64,000 bases of DNA from Paludicola sp. MB14-C6. GTDB lineage: Bacteria; Bacillota; Clostridia; Oscillospirales; Ruminococcaceae. Positions 44,891 through 55,236 of this stretch are shown here, in pieces (positions within the stretch are counted from its first letter, which is position 1; the number at the start of each line of letters is the position of its first letter). The stretch is from positions 1,364,001 through 1,428,000 of the forward strand of contig NZ_CP133133.1 in the NCBI RefSeq assembly GCF_030908625.1. Reading direction: 5' to 3'. Below the pieces are notes generated by a model. It searched no databases. It was not told the DNA's origin and was given only the letters and a program-made list of their open reading frames with translations. The position numbers were made by a program, and so were the translations under genes.

Positions 44891-45952
44891 TTATTCTACA
44901 ACAACGGACCAACCAAATGGATCCTCTGTTTTGCCAAGTTGAATTGCAGTCATTTCGTTATATAATCTTTGGCTGATTGGGCCGATTTCATTATTGTTGA
45001 TTGTAATAATATCATCTTTGTATTTTAATTCACCAACCGGAGAGATAACAGCAGCTGTTCCTGTTCCAAACATTTCTTTCAACTGACCGTTTTTTGCAGC
45101 CTCTTCCACTTCAAAAATTGATAATCTTCTTTCTACAACATTAAGTCCCCATGATTTCATCAATTCAATGCTTGATTTCCTAGTGATACCAGGCAAGATA
45201 CTTCCTTGAAGTTCCGGTGTTACTACTTCATCACCAATTACAAAGAATACATTCATTGCACCAACTTCTTCGATATATTTACGCTCAACGCCATCCAACC
45301 ATAATACTTGAGAATAACCGGTAGCTTCTTGTTGTGCTTTTAAAGATGCCGCATAGTTACCACCTGTTTTTGCGTAACCGATACCACCACGAACAGCACG
45401 AACATAACTAGGTTCAACATAAATTTTAACTGGGTTTAGTCCAGAAGCGTAGTATGCGCCAACCGGAGATAGGATAATAATAAATTTATAATTAGACGCT
45501 GGATGTACACCTAATTGTGCATCACAGCCGATGATAAATGGGCGAATATATAATGATGTTCCCTCACTTGATGGAATCCAATCTTGATCTACTTTTACTA
45601 ATTCTTTTACTGCATGAATTGCAAAATCCACATCAATTTGAGGAATACATAAACGGTCATTTGATTGATTTAAACGTTTGAAGTTTTCTTCTGGTCTAAA
45701 TAATAAAATGTTTCCTTTTGCACCTTTGTATGCCTTCATACCCTCAAATACTTCTTGGCCATAATGAAAAACAGAAGCAGATGGATCTAATTCAATTGGT
45801 CCATAAGGAACAATTCTCGCATCTCTCCATGCCCCATCTTTATAATCCATAATAAACATATGATCGGTAAACATTTTACCAAATCCTAATTGGGATTCGT
45901 TAGTTGGTTTTGCTTTTGGTGTTTTGGTTAATTCAATTCTAATATCAGTCAT
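44891..45952 (-). CDS. ilvE: Branched-chain amino acid aminotransferase
   Basis: 353 residues, class IV PLP fold. [45 protein letters not shown] (PLP Lys region just before) and [12 protein letters not shown] are typical of the longer ilvE type. Exchanges amino groups between Leu/Ile/Val and 2-oxoglutarate. No T-box was found in the ~320 bp upstream. Confidence 0.94.
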   Translation of the reverse strand: MTDIRIELTKTPKAKPTNESQLGFGKMFTDHMFIMDYKDGAWRDARIVPYGPIELDPSASVFHYGQEVFEGMKAYKGAKGNILLFRPEENFKRLNQSNDRLCIPQIDVDFAIHAVKELVKVDQDWIPSSEGTSLYIRPFIIGCDAQLGVHPASNYKFIIILSPVGAYYASGLNPVKIYVEPSYVRAVRGGIGYAKTGGNYAASLKAQQEATGYSQVLWLDGVERKYIEEVGAMNVFFVIGDEVVTPELQGSILPGITRKSSIELMKSWGLNVVERRLSIFEVEEAAKNGQLKEMFGTGTAAVISPVGELKYKDDIITINNNEIGPISQRLYNEMTAIQLGKTEDPFGWSVVVE

Positions 45953-46179
45953 TGTCTTTTCCTACTTTCTAATTAAATTCTAAGCAATACGATTCATATT
46001 ATAACGCACCTTGTGAATCTTACAGGATTGTTTTTATCAATTCTATTCACATATAGCGCTTAGCAGTGAATATTTTGTCTTTGTAAAACAAAATACACTA
46101 TAGTATGTAAATATTTATAATATTATATTAAACTCTATTATATCACTGTTAGAAAAGTGTGGCAAGAAGAACAAATAAA

Positions 46180-46209
46180 CAAAACGGCTTATTACCTAAG
46201 CCGTTTTGT
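46180..46209 (-). terminator. trpB terminator
   Basis: AAAACGGCTTA pairs with TAAGCCGTTTT; T-rich on the minus strand. The stretch 45953-46179 has no recognised gene. Confidence 0.82.
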
Positions 46210-46272
46210 TGTACAAAAATATTTTTTGCTATAAAGATTCACTTAATATTTTATCGAGAATTGCTCTTATCC

Positions 46273-47478
46273 TTACATATACTCTTTTAATACGTGTGCA
46301 ATTTCATGCACATCCTTGTCTCCACGTCCAGATAGATTGATAACCACAATTTTATCTTTCGGAAGATTTCTTGCAAGCTGACAACCATAAGAAACAGCAT
46401 GAGAGCTTTCAATTGCTGGTATAATTCCCTCTGTTTTTGATAAGTATAAAAACGCATCAACTGCTTGCTTATCTGTAACAGATCCATATTCTGCTCTTCC
46501 GCTTTCCGCATAAAAACAATGCTCAGGTCCTACACCCGGGTAATCAAGACCTGCTGCAATAGAATAAACCGGTAGCGGTTCTCCTTTGTCATCTTGTAGT
46601 ACAAAGCACTTAAATCCATGTATAATTCCTTTTGTTCCCTTTGTAATGGATGCTGCATGATCTGGTGTATCCAAACCTCTGCCTGCGGGTTCAACCCCAA
46701 CAAGTTTAACGTCTTTATCTTCATAGAACGGAGCAAACATTCCAATTGCATTACTTCCTCCGCCAACACAAGCAACCAAGTAATCAGGAAGTCTTCCCTC
46801 TGCTTGCATACATTGCTCTTTGATTTCTTCACCAATTACAGATTGAAAATATTTTACCATCTGTGGGTATGGATCAGGTCCAACAGCTGAGCCTAACATA
46901 TAGAAGGTATCTTTATAGCTTCCCATTAAATCCGTTAATGCTGCATCTACTGCATCTTTCAATGTCCTGGTACCGTCTTTAACTGCCACGACTTTTGCAC
47001 CTAACAGTTCCATACGAAATACATTTAAAGCTTGACGACGAACATCCTCTTCGCCCATATAAACGATACATTCCATATCAAATAGAGCACAAGCAGTTGC
47101 AGTAGCTACGCCATGTTGTCCTGCACCTGTTTCAGCAATAATACGTTTCTTGCCTAATCTTTTTGCTAAAAGTGCCTGACCGATTACGTTATTTATTTTG
47201 TGAGAGCCTGTATGATTTAAATCTTCTCGTTTTAAATAAACCTTTGCACCACCAAGCTCTTTGGTTAATTTTTCTGCATAATAAAATAAACTTGGACGGC
47301 CTACGTAATCTTTTAAATAGGTTTTGAATTCTTCTCTAAAATCATCACTGTTTTTAGCTTCCTCAAATTCATTTTTTAACTCTGCCATAATTTTGCTTAA
47401 TTCATCCGGCAAAAATCGTCCCCCGAAATCTCCAAAAAATCCGTTGTTGTCTGGTAAATTCTTGTTTGTTGTCATCAT
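46273..47478 (-). CDS. trpB: Tryptophan synthase beta chain, standalone
   Basis: 401 residues from the ATG at 47478 (AAAGAGG upstream). FGDFGGRFLPDEL, the PLP Lys in LNHTGSHKINN, ETGAGQHGVATA and VGGGSNAIG show a TrpB1-type enzyme. It makes tryptophan from indole and serine. No trpA or other trp gene is adjacent, so it may salvage indole. A Trp T-box leader precedes it. Confidence 0.95.
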   Translation of the reverse strand: MMTTNKNLPDNNGFFGDFGGRFLPDELSKIMAELKNEFEEAKNSDDFREEFKTYLKDYVGRPSLFYYAEKLTKELGGAKVYLKREDLNHTGSHKINNVIGQALLAKRLGKKRIIAETGAGQHGVATATACALFDMECIVYMGEEDVRRQALNVFRMELLGAKVVAVKDGTRTLKDAVDAALTDLMGSYKDTFYMLGSAVGPDPYPQMVKYFQSVIGEEIKEQCMQAEGRLPDYLVACVGGGSNAIGMFAPFYEDKDVKLVGVEPAGRGLDTPDHAASITKGTKGIIHGFKCFVLQDDKGEPLPVYSIAAGLDYPGVGPEHCFYAESGRAEYGSVTDKQAVDAFLYLSKTEGIIPAIESSHAVSYGCQLARNLPKDKIVVINLSGRGDKDVHEIAHVLKEYM

Positions 47479-47559
47479 TAAAACCTCTTTCAAATAATAT
47501 ATTTGTTGGCTTTAACACGATTGCCATACTTCGTGTAGGATGAACGGTGTTTATTTTAT

Positions 47560-47900
47560 TGGCAGAAAATAAAAAAACACCTATCCTTGCTTCCAAGGAC
47601 AGATGTAATATCTGCGGTACCACCTTGATTGACACAATTTGCATGACGCATTATAGTTACGTTGCATTTTGTTGTCCATCTCTCATCAGAGTGCCAACAC
47701 ACCCTTCGCTCTTTAACGCTAGCTTGCGTCGTGAAATACTCATGAACTGCAATAAAAATTCATTTTCCTCACGCCCTCTGGAGTCCATTTACCAGTTAAA
47801 AACCAGTAGGCTTAAAGCCCTCTAACCCGACAACTGCTAAGATTCCACCACCCTTAGCTCTCTTGAAGTCCGTAACATAAACTTTGTTTATGTGAAAGGT
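47560..47900 (-). promoter_or_regulatory. T-box riboswitch, tryptophan-specific
   Basis: Upstream of trpB. The T-box sequence AAGGTGGTACCGCAG is at 47612-47627 (minus), with the terminator hairpin (ACCTATCCTTG/CAAGGACAG) at 47573-47606 followed by a T run. A stem I-like region with AGAGAG lies near 47855, and a candidate specifier UGG (Trp) at 47785-47787 in AAATGGACT. Uncharged tRNA-Trp would favour read-through. Confidence 0.88.
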
Positions 47901-48022
47901 TTCTCTTTCAATTAGTTTTATCTCTCCATCAACGGTTTTATATATTATATACACACTTGCGTTAAATTGTCAATAGCAATTTAAAAACAATTTTGATTAT
48001 CAGTAATCGTATTGGTTAATTG

Positions 48023-48080
48023 TGGGAGTCGATGCCTACATCGACCTCCTCTAGGGCTGATGTAGGCATCAGCCCCTACA
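48023..48080. repeat. Two adjacent palindromes (REP-like)
   Basis: GTCGATGCCTACATCGAC and GGGCTGATGTAGGCATCAGC sit side by side; both contain GATG(T)AGGCAT-type sequence, one inverted to the other. Nothing else is recognised in 47901-48102. Confidence 0.6.
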
Positions 48081-48102
48081 CAGTAACTTCAAATCATAAC
48101 AC

Positions 48103-48130
48103 TAAAGCGAGAGGATTGCCCTCTCGCTTT
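48103..48130 (-). terminator. asnB terminator
   Basis: AAAGCGAGAGG pairs with CCTCTCGCTTT. Confidence 0.85.
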
Positions 48131-48133
48131 TTG

Positions 48134-49978
48134 TTAATCTCTAACACCTTCAAAAAATTGTTCATGCCAAATTAGGAACGTAAAAATTGCCCATATTTTG
48201 CGAGCATGATTATGCTTACCTGCTTTATGGATTTCTAACAATTCGATTACTTTATCGGTATTGAAATATTTTTTTGCAGTATCATTATTAAAATATTTTT
48301 TTACTATATTATAATAGCGATCTTCTCTCAACCATTCCACAAGTGGAAGTGGGAAGGCCATCTTTTTACGGTTCGCACTAATCGGATTAATTTCACGATT
48401 AGCTGCTTTTCTCATTGCAAGCTTGGTGTTTGCCTCACTCACTTTATATTTAACAGGAATCGTACGCGCCACATTAAAAATCTCTTTATCCAAGAAAGGA
48501 ACACGAAGCTCCAAAGAATGTGCCATACTCATTTTATCAGCTTTTAATAAAATTTCTTGCACCATCCATACATGGATATCCATATATTGCATTTTTGTAA
48601 TGTCATCTAAGTTTTTTACTTTATCATAAAAAGGTTTTGTATAGAACTGAGGAGCTTTAGAATCGTAATGATTTTTTAAATATTGATCCCGTTCGCCTTG
48701 TTTGAATAAGTTGCTGTTTCCAATATAACGCTCTTCGATTGGTTGGCTGCCACGAATGATAAATTGTCTACCTTTAAATTCAGGCATCGGTTTTACAATT
48801 CCTGCTGCCATTTTACGAAGAAATTTTGGTACCTTATGTTGATATTTTGCAATTGCTAATGGTTCTTTATATACATTGTATCCACCAAACATCTCGTCTG
48901 CGCCTTCACCTGAAAGAACAACCTTTAAGTCTTCAGCGGCACGTTGAGAAACAAAATACAATAAATTTGCACTTGGATTTGCCAAAGGTTCATCTAAGTG
49001 ATATTGTACATTTCCAACGTTTGCAAAATATTCTTCAGAAGATACACGCTTTTCAAAATTCTCGACATGAAGCTCATCAGCTAACATTTTCGCATCCGGA
49101 GCTTCGCTATAACGAGCGTCATCAAATCCAATTGTATATGTTTTCACATCTTGCAGTTTAGATAATTCACAAGCAACATAGCTGGAATCTACACCGCTTG
49201 ATAAGAAACATCCAACCTCAACATCACTGATTTTATGTGCTGCAACAGATTCCTTAAATGTTTTTGAAATTTCATCCACAAAATACTCTTCCGGTTTTGT
49301 TTCGTCCATATCAAATTCAGGAGTAAAGTATCTGGTGATTTTCATTTCTCCATTTTGATACTCATAATAATGGCCCGGAGCCAGTTTATATACGTTTTTA
49401 AAGAAAGTATCATATCCCGGTACGCAAGAAAAGGTTAAATAATCCGGTAATTTTTCTTCATTTAACTCTTTTTTAAAGTTTGGATGAGGTAAAAAGCTTT
49501 TTATTTCTGATCCAAAGAAAAAGGTATCGTTCATTTTTGCATAATAATAGGGTTTGATTCCAAAAAAATCACGACAGCCGAATAATTTATTTTCTTTTTT
49601 ATCCCAAAGTGTGAAAGCGAACATACCACGAAGCTTGTTTGGCAATTCGGTTTTATATTCTTCGTATCCATGAACCAATACTTCTGAATCGGATTGCGTT
49701 TCAAAAATGTGTCCTTTTTCAATCAAATCTTTTCTTAAATCTTGATAATTATATATCTCACCATTAAATATTAAAACTAAGCTTTTATCTTCGTTAAATA
49801 GCGGTTGTGTACCATGCTCTAAGTCAATAATACTCAATCTTGCAAAACCAAATGCAATATCATCATCAACATAGCTCTCTTGTGAATCAGGTCCACGATG
49901 AACTATTTTATCTAACATCTTGCTTATTACTTCTTGCTTATTATCACATTTGCCACTAAAACCAACAAATCCACACAT
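48134..49978 (-). CDS. asnB: Asparagine synthase (glutamine-hydrolysing)
   Basis: 614 residues. The N-terminal nucleophile Cys2 (MCGFVGFSG), class II amidotransferase text (HRGPDSQESY, FNGEIYNYQDL) and the ATP-pyrophosphatase loop (CFLSSGVDSSYVA) are clear, with LSGEGADEMFGGY further on. Converts aspartate to asparagine using glutamine. Confidence 0.95.
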   Translation of the reverse strand: MCGFVGFSGKCDNKQEVISKMLDKIVHRGPDSQESYVDDDIAFGFARLSIIDLEHGTQPLFNEDKSLVLIFNGEIYNYQDLRKDLIEKGHIFETQSDSEVLVHGYEEYKTELPNKLRGMFAFTLWDKKENKLFGCRDFFGIKPYYYAKMNDTFFFGSEIKSFLPHPNFKKELNEEKLPDYLTFSCVPGYDTFFKNVYKLAPGHYYEYQNGEMKITRYFTPEFDMDETKPEEYFVDEISKTFKESVAAHKISDVEVGCFLSSGVDSSYVACELSKLQDVKTYTIGFDDARYSEAPDAKMLADELHVENFEKRVSSEEYFANVGNVQYHLDEPLANPSANLLYFVSQRAAEDLKVVLSGEGADEMFGGYNVYKEPLAIAKYQHKVPKFLRKMAAGIVKPMPEFKGRQFIIRGSQPIEERYIGNSNLFKQGERDQYLKNHYDSKAPQFYTKPFYDKVKNLDDITKMQYMDIHVWMVQEILLKADKMSMAHSLELRVPFLDKEIFNVARTIPVKYKVSEANTKLAMRKAANREINPISANRKKMAFPLPLVEWLREDRYYNIVKKYFNNDTAKKYFNTDKVIELLEIHKAGKHNHARKIWAIFTFLIWHEQFFEGVRD

Positions 49979-50050
49979 GTTTATTCTCCATTCTTTGACT
50001 CTTCACAGTTCAAACCTCAAAAAAGCTTTGGATTGCAAACAGTATATTCG

Positions 50051-51214
50051 TCATTTTTTATATTCCAACAGAAACGTAATCACATTTGTTTTTGCCTCAT
50101 ATGTTCGCCCTGTATAAGTTACTCCTTTATATTTGGATGCTTCTATAAAAATAGTATTATCCAATAGCCCATTTTGTACAGAAGATTCCACTAAAACCTC
50201 TGCAATTTTGTTTGTCTCAAACTGAATTTGAAACGCAGGAGTTCTTTCTCGTATTGCTTTTTGTGCTTGTGCCCTTACAAGCTTTTGAACCGCTTTTACA
50301 TTCGTATCTTTTACAAGCGTACCGTTTTTTACAAAATAATTATACTCTTGTTTGTCACATTTCGGTATTTCCCAATTGGTACCGTCTTTTGATATGGTAT
50401 GCGTTCTAAAAAGCTGCTGATCGGTTATTAACATATACTCTCTTGATAAATATTTCCCACCATTTTGCAAGTCGCGATCATCAAAAGTTGCATCTACCCA
50501 ATAATAATCCTTCCCCAGCCGCACCAAATTCCAGGCATGAGGTTCATTTGCTTCTCCATATACTACAGTAGATTCTATTCCCATTTTCAAAAGTAAAAAC
50601 TGGAGTGCTTTTGCATAGCCTTCGCAAGTTGCCTTTTTCTCTACAATACCACCATATACATTTCGTTGATTAGCAGCTTGCAAATCATAGGTTATTGTTT
50701 CAACTAATTTATCATGCGCTAAAAGTACTTTCTCATCATCTGGTAGTTTTGGACTTATATCTTGAAGTAATGCAGTAGTGCTTTGATTCAATTTCGTTAA
50801 CGCTGTATCAATTTGGTCTTTGGTCATTGTAAATTGCAGTTTAACAGAAGTCTTACCCACAATATTTTTCATAAAAGTATAAGAATTACCCAACCATAAT
50901 ATTCCCGGATAATCTCGCATAATCGCAACCATAACTTTTGATAATTCATCACCAGAAACACGATCAATATCCACTTTTTCGGTTAAGCTTAAGCAAGCAT
51001 TTACAATATCCTTATAGGGTTTTTTCAATTTTTCATCCAATTGATTAAAATAATAAGTTGAATTTGCTTCATTTGCCCATGTGTATTTTTCTAATATCGG
51101 CTTTTTCTCTTCAGGTAATTGTAGCTTAATGTACGAACAGGATGTCATGAAAAGACATGCTATTATCATTACAACGATTAATAACATACTTTTTTTTCTC
51201 ATTCTAGTTCGCAT
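50051..51214 (-). CDS. Transglutaminase-like lipoprotein
   Basis: 387 residues from the ATG at 51214 (GTAGGTG just upstream; a GTG two codons earlier is possible). Lipobox in IIACLFMTSCSY. In the centre the Cys-His-Asp triad of the transglutaminase/peptidase fold is visible: KKATCEGYAKALQ, EPHAWNLVRLG and YWVDATFDDR. Anchored outside, probably acting on or near the cell wall. Confidence 0.82.
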   Translation of the reverse strand: MRTRMRKKSMLLIVVMIIACLFMTSCSYIKLQLPEEKKPILEKYTWANEANSTYYFNQLDEKLKKPYKDIVNACLSLTEKVDIDRVSGDELSKVMVAIMRDYPGILWLGNSYTFMKNIVGKTSVKLQFTMTKDQIDTALTKLNQSTTALLQDISPKLPDDEKVLLAHDKLVETITYDLQAANQRNVYGGIVEKKATCEGYAKALQFLLLKMGIESTVVYGEANEPHAWNLVRLGKDYYWVDATFDDRDLQNGGKYLSREYMLITDQQLFRTHTISKDGTNWEIPKCDKQEYNYFVKNGTLVKDTNVKAVQKLVRAQAQKAIRERTPAFQIQFETNKIAEVLVESSVQNGLLDNTIFIEASKYKGVTYTGRTYEAKTNVITFLLEYKK

Positions 51215-51293
51215 TTTCACACCTACCCTAAATAATATTTTTAAAAAACAGCCTATAAAATAGTCTATGCAGTTTCAAAAAATCTAAACCAAA

Positions 51294-52499
51294 TTATCTT
51301 AAATTGATATAAATCGGTAGCCCTGTTTCATCTTTAATTGGATTGATATCTCCTTGAATAAGAGGTAACATATACGCTACAATTTCTTTTTGCACCTTTT
51401 CATTTTCTAAATCAAACCATTCAATTGGCACATCTTTTGCTTTATTTGCAATATTGGCAACATCAGTTGCAGCAATTTCTATTTGATACGGTTGATTGGA
51501 AGTTCGTTGGAACACCATTGTAATTCCACTTTCTCCGTTTTCAGCCGCTTCTACAGCTTTTTCTCCAATTAACGTAGCTTCATCAATATCTGATTTTGAC
51601 GCTAAATGAGAAGAACAGCGCTGCATAACATTCAATTCAATCGAACGAACCTTACAGCCAACCTTACGCATTACCAAGCCTTCGAGATATTTTCCAACTC
51701 CGCTTAAATAAGTATGTCCAAAAGAATCCACTACACCACTTTTTGTTGACATCCCAACATATTCGCCATCCGAAGTCTTGATTCCTTCACTTACTACACA
51801 AATTACTGTTTTTTCGGTTTGCTGTACCTCTTTTATTTTTTCAATAAATTGATCTTCATAAAAACTGGTTTCCGGAATTGCAATAATATGAGGTGCTTTC
51901 CCCCCAAGGAAACGTGGTAACGCAGAAGCTAATGTAAGCCAGCCGCTATTTCTTCCCATGATTTCTACAATCACTACATTTTTCACAGGATAGATTTGGC
52001 TGTCTCGAATGATTTCACTAATGGTATGATAAAGATATTTTGCGGCACTTCCAAAACCCGGAGTATGGTCTGTAACCGGTAAATCATTGTCAATTGTTTT
52101 TGGAACACCAATTACTTGTATTGCAATCTGATTTTCTTTAAAATACTGATTTAGTTTCAACACAGTATCCATTGAATCATTTCCACCAATGTAAAAGAAA
52201 TAGCCTACTTCGTATTTTTCAAGAATTTTTTGTATAATCGGATAGCTTTCTTCTTTTAATTTATGTCTGCAGCTGCCAAGGGCCATTGCAGGAGTTTGTT
52301 GTAAAAGGGATAAATGATAATCATCTGTATAAGTTCCTAAATCTATAATTGTGTCATTTAATACACCTTCAATACCATTTACAGCACCATATATTTTATC
52401 AATTTGTTGTGATTTGGTTGCAGCTTTCATAATTCCGGCAAGCGACGAGTTAATCGCTACACTTGGTCCACCCGAAAGCCCAATTAATATATTCTTCAA
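51294..52499 (-). CDS. Phosphofructokinase family, pyrophosphate-type
   Basis: 401 residues. LSGGPSVAINSSLAG is the nucleotide-loop region, YFFYIGGNDSMDT replaces the GGDGS (ATP) or GGDDS (PPi) motif, and GVPKTIDNDLPVTDHTPGFGSA and IVEIMGRNSGWL are substrate-site motifs. PKTIDND is typical of PPi-dependent enzymes, and Asp at the second GG(D/N)D position favours PPi over ATP. Likely acts on fructose 6-phosphate; a sedoheptulose role is also possible. Confidence 0.85.
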   Translation of the reverse strand: MKNILIGLSGGPSVAINSSLAGIMKAATKSQQIDKIYGAVNGIEGVLNDTIIDLGTYTDDYHLSLLQQTPAMALGSCRHKLKEESYPIIQKILEKYEVGYFFYIGGNDSMDTVLKLNQYFKENQIAIQVIGVPKTIDNDLPVTDHTPGFGSAAKYLYHTISEIIRDSQIYPVKNVVIVEIMGRNSGWLTLASALPRFLGGKAPHIIAIPETSFYEDQFIEKIKEVQQTEKTVICVVSEGIKTSDGEYVGMSTKSGVVDSFGHTYLSGVGKYLEGLVMRKVGCKVRSIELNVMQRCSSHLASKSDIDEATLIGEKAVEAAENGESGITMVFQRTSNQPYQIEIAATDVANIANKAKDVPIEWFDLENEKVQKEIVAYMLPLIQGDINPIKDETGLPIYINLR

Positions 52500-52682
52500 T
52501 CGTTAAGCCTCCATATGTCTTCGTTTTCATAATCGTTTTTATTATACATGATTTTGTTGTTGATTGCAATGAAACGTAATTGTCGAGAAACAAAAAATTA
52601 AACGTTTTCTCTTGATTTAATTAGACAATGTGTATATGATGTAAATAATGGTAATTTCAAATGTAATAACGGGGGTTTTACT

Positions 52683-53348
52683 ATGAAAAGAGTTATTTCT
52701 ATTGTTTTAATCTGCTCACTGCTTTTTTTAAATGGTTGCAACAATAACAACGCAAGCAAAGCTTTGAAAAGCGCAGAAACCTATGGTTACTATTCCATTG
52801 CAAATATTACTTATGGCATGACATTCGAAGATTGCTGCAAGGCTATGGCAAAAACGGAGAAAGATTTCAAGCTTGAAATCCCAACGGATGAAGAATCAAA
52901 AAAATATGATACAAAGGTATATCAAATTGATATTAGCCTTTATGGGAAAAATGCAACTCTTATTTTATATTTTGAAAAAATACCTCAATTTCAAAAGCAA
53001 AATATTAACTTAACCCATTTTCGAATTATTTTCAAAGAAGGAACAACAAAAGAATTTTATCTTTCCGAGTTAAAAAAAGAAACAGAAACAAAGAAGTTGT
53101 TATATCAGTTTTCTGAAAATAGCGGATGTAGGAATAGTGTTACCATTAGTACACTACAAGACCCCAAAATTAAGGAAAAATCAATTCAAATTCTTCACAA
53201 TATTTTTCCTCCTTCAAATAAATCTAAGCTAGAAAACTTACCACTAGATTCTATTTCTATTTGGCCATGTCAAGAAGTTGGTTATAGCAATTTTATTATT
53301 GAATTTATTGGAACGTATGCAGCAATTGTAAATGCAGCCGCTAGATAA
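52683..53348 (+). CDS. Lipoprotein of unknown function, copy 1
   Basis: 221 residues with lipobox LFLNGC after a hydrophobic signal. The first ~60 residues and the last ~15 (AAIVNAAAR) match the gene at 53702 closely, whereas the middle differs strongly. No known domain. The GYYSIANITYGMTFEDCCKAM stretch follows the signal. Confidence 0.7.
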   Translation: MKRVISIVLICSLLFLNGCNNNNASKALKSAETYGYYSIANITYGMTFEDCCKAMAKTEKDFKLEIPTDEESKKYDTKVYQIDISLYGKNATLILYFEKIPQFQKQNINLTHFRIIFKEGTTKEFYLSELKKETETKKLLYQFSENSGCRNSVTISTLQDPKIKEKSIQILHNIFPPSNKSKLENLPLDSISIWPCQEVGYSNFIIEFIGTYAAIVNAAAR

Positions 53349-53690
53349 GTAAAGCGATTTTTCATTTATTCTAATTTACCTGTAACTTACGGCAAGAGCA
53401 AGCCCTTGCCCTACATTGCTTATAAAACATAACATAACAACGGCTTTGTATGGTTCGACACCAAATGAAAGTAAACAAAGAATTTTTAACGTTACTTACT
53501 CTATCAGACACCTGGAGGTGCCAGCTCCCTCTAGGAAGGAGCCTAAAAACTTTTTCTTTAAAGAGCAAGAAAAAAGGCTTTCTCTTTGAGGAAGCTGTCA
53601 GCGTCAGCTGACTGATACAGTCGTGTTGTAACCCAACGGGTGAACACACAGGTTCGCCCTTATCGTATACGCCCAATATAACATTAGAAA
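53349..53690. repeat. REP-like repeat block after lipoprotein copy 1
   Basis: Starts with the shared downstream sequence TAAGTAAAGCGATTTTTC, then GGCAAGAGCAAGCCCTTGCC. Further on are GGTGCCAGCTCCCTCTAGGA and ACACAGGTTCGCCCTTATCG. The block recurs at 54377-54655. Confidence 0.75.
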
Positions 53691-53701
53691 GAAGTGTTAC
53701 T

Positions 53702-54376
53702 ATGAAAAAAGTTATTTCTATTGTTTTAATCTGCTCTCTGCTTTTTTTAAATGGTTGCAACAATAACAACGCAAGCAATGCTTTGAAAAATGCAGAAACC
53801 TATGGTTACTATTCCATTGCAAATATTACTTATGGCATGACATTCGAAGATTGTTGTAAGGCTATGGGAAAAACGGAGAAAGATTTCAAGCTTAAAGTTA
53901 AAGATAATGAAGCCTCAGAAAAAGAGAAAATTAAAATGTATAGCACAGATATTAAGTTATATGAAAAAGATGCAACACTTACATTGTCGTTTGATAATTC
54001 AGCCATATTGGCAAAATACAAAATTGGGTTGACAAGATTTTATATTAGATTTAAAGATAAAACGTCTTACGAATTTTATATAACTGAACTCAAAAAAGAG
54101 TTACAAAAAAAGCATATATCATACGCACAAAACGGAGAGCGAGACGTAGTTGAATTTTATAATCAAAATACAGTAAACTCAATTCAAGATAAAAAAATAA
54201 AAGCAAAAGTACTTAAAATTGCTAGCGAGTGGTCTCCTAACAAAAATACTTCTATGATTGGAGAATATCCACTCGATTCTATTACTCTCTGGCCCAGTGA
54301 TAGTAGTATTGATGAACTTGATTTTATTGAATTTGTAGGGGGATTAGCCGCAATTCTAAATGCAGCCGCTAGATAA
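53702..54376 (+). CDS. Lipoprotein of unknown function, copy 2
   Basis: 224 residues. Signal and first 60 residues almost identical to copy 1 (KKVISIVLICSLLFLNGC); the central part (residues ~65-180) has diverged, while LYPLDSITLWPS-type text (EYPLDSITLWPSD) and the AAILNAAAR end are kept. Copies are separated by a REP-like block, so a ~1.0-kb unit was duplicated and the centre changed. Confidence 0.7.
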   Translation: MKKVISIVLICSLLFLNGCNNNNASNALKNAETYGYYSIANITYGMTFEDCCKAMGKTEKDFKLKVKDNEASEKEKIKMYSTDIKLYEKDATLTLSFDNSAILAKYKIGLTRFYIRFKDKTSYEFYITELKKELQKKHISYAQNGERDVVEFYNQNTVNSIQDKKIKAKVLKIASEWSPNKNTSMIGEYPLDSITLWPSDSSIDELDFIEFVGGLAAILNAAAR

Positions 54377-54655
54377 GTAAAGCGATTTTTCATTTATTCT
54401 AATTTACCTGTAACTTACGGCAAGAGCAAGCCCTTGCCCTACATTTTTATAAAACACAACATAGCAATGGCTTTGTATGGTTTAACACCAAATCAAAGGA
54501 AACATAGAAATTCTAACGTTACTTACTCCCTCAGGCACCTGCGGGTGCCAGCTCCCTCTAGGAAGGAGCCTAGAAGCTTTCCCTTTGAGGAAAATGGAAA
54601 AAAGCGCGACGGGCTAACACACAGGTTCGCCCTTATCGTATACGCCCAATATATC
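54377..54655. repeat. REP-like repeat block after lipoprotein copy 2
   Basis: Second copy of the block at 53349-53690, with about 60 bp missing near the middle. Confidence 0.75.
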
Positions 54656-54665
54656 TACCATATAC

Positions 54666-54692
54666 AAAGCCCTCACAGTAGTGAGGGCTTTG
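54666..54692. terminator. Terminator between convergent genes
   Basis: AAAGCCCTCAC pairs with GTGAGGGCTTT. Confidence 0.85.
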
Positions 54693-54696
54693 TTGT

Positions 54697-55221
54697 TTAA
54701 TCTAGCCTATACTCCATTTGCATATCTCTTGGATCGGCTTCATAAAGTTCCTTGTTAATTTCTTGTGCTTCCACACAACCGATTTTATGATAAAATGCAA
54801 TTGTTTCTTCTGCTGATCCAGCACAAATATAAAGTTTATCTGCACCTTGTTCTTTGGCTTTTTTCGCACATAACAAAAACAATGCTTTTCCAATACCCTT
54901 GCCACGGAAACCGTGTGAGAGAAACAATTGGTCTAAAAGAAGATACTTTGCCGTTCTTCCAAAGAAATTAGCAGAAACAGTTCCATATCCAACTAAAAGA
55001 TTGCCTTCATAGCAACCAAACGCAAAACCACCTTGAGCAAGAGTCTCTTTCGTGCGTTTAATATGCCAATCCATTCCGTTTGGTAAGTCATTTTCTTGCC
55101 ACTGAATGGAGATTAGCTGACGTTTTCCATCTACCTCTCTCCATGCTTTATCAATATATTGTGTTCCGTCAATCTGTCGAATGTCTTCACAATTTTTTAT
55201 CGTCAATTCTTGAACTGTCAT
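54697..55221 (-). CDS. GNAT family acetyltransferase
   Basis: 174 residues from the ATG at 55221 (AAAGGAAAG upstream). LLVGYGTVSANF, then LLLDQLFLSHGFRGKGIGKALFLLCAKKAKE (acetyl-CoA loop RGKGIG) and AGSAEETIAFYHKIGC show the fold. Substrate unknown. It lies 15 bp downstream of the hexosaminidase gene on the same strand. Confidence 0.85.
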   Translation of the reverse strand: MTVQELTIKNCEDIRQIDGTQYIDKAWREVDGKRQLISIQWQENDLPNGMDWHIKRTKETLAQGGFAFGCYEGNLLVGYGTVSANFFGRTAKYLLLDQLFLSHGFRGKGIGKALFLLCAKKAKEQGADKLYICAGSAEETIAFYHKIGCVEAQEINKELYEADPRDMQMEYRLD

Positions 55222-55236
55222 AACCACTTTCCTTTG

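Noticed and set aside
53371..53778. Minus-strand frame across the REP-like block
   Set aside because: It crosses palindromic repeats and the antisense of the lipoprotein signal; no ribosome site or family resemblance.
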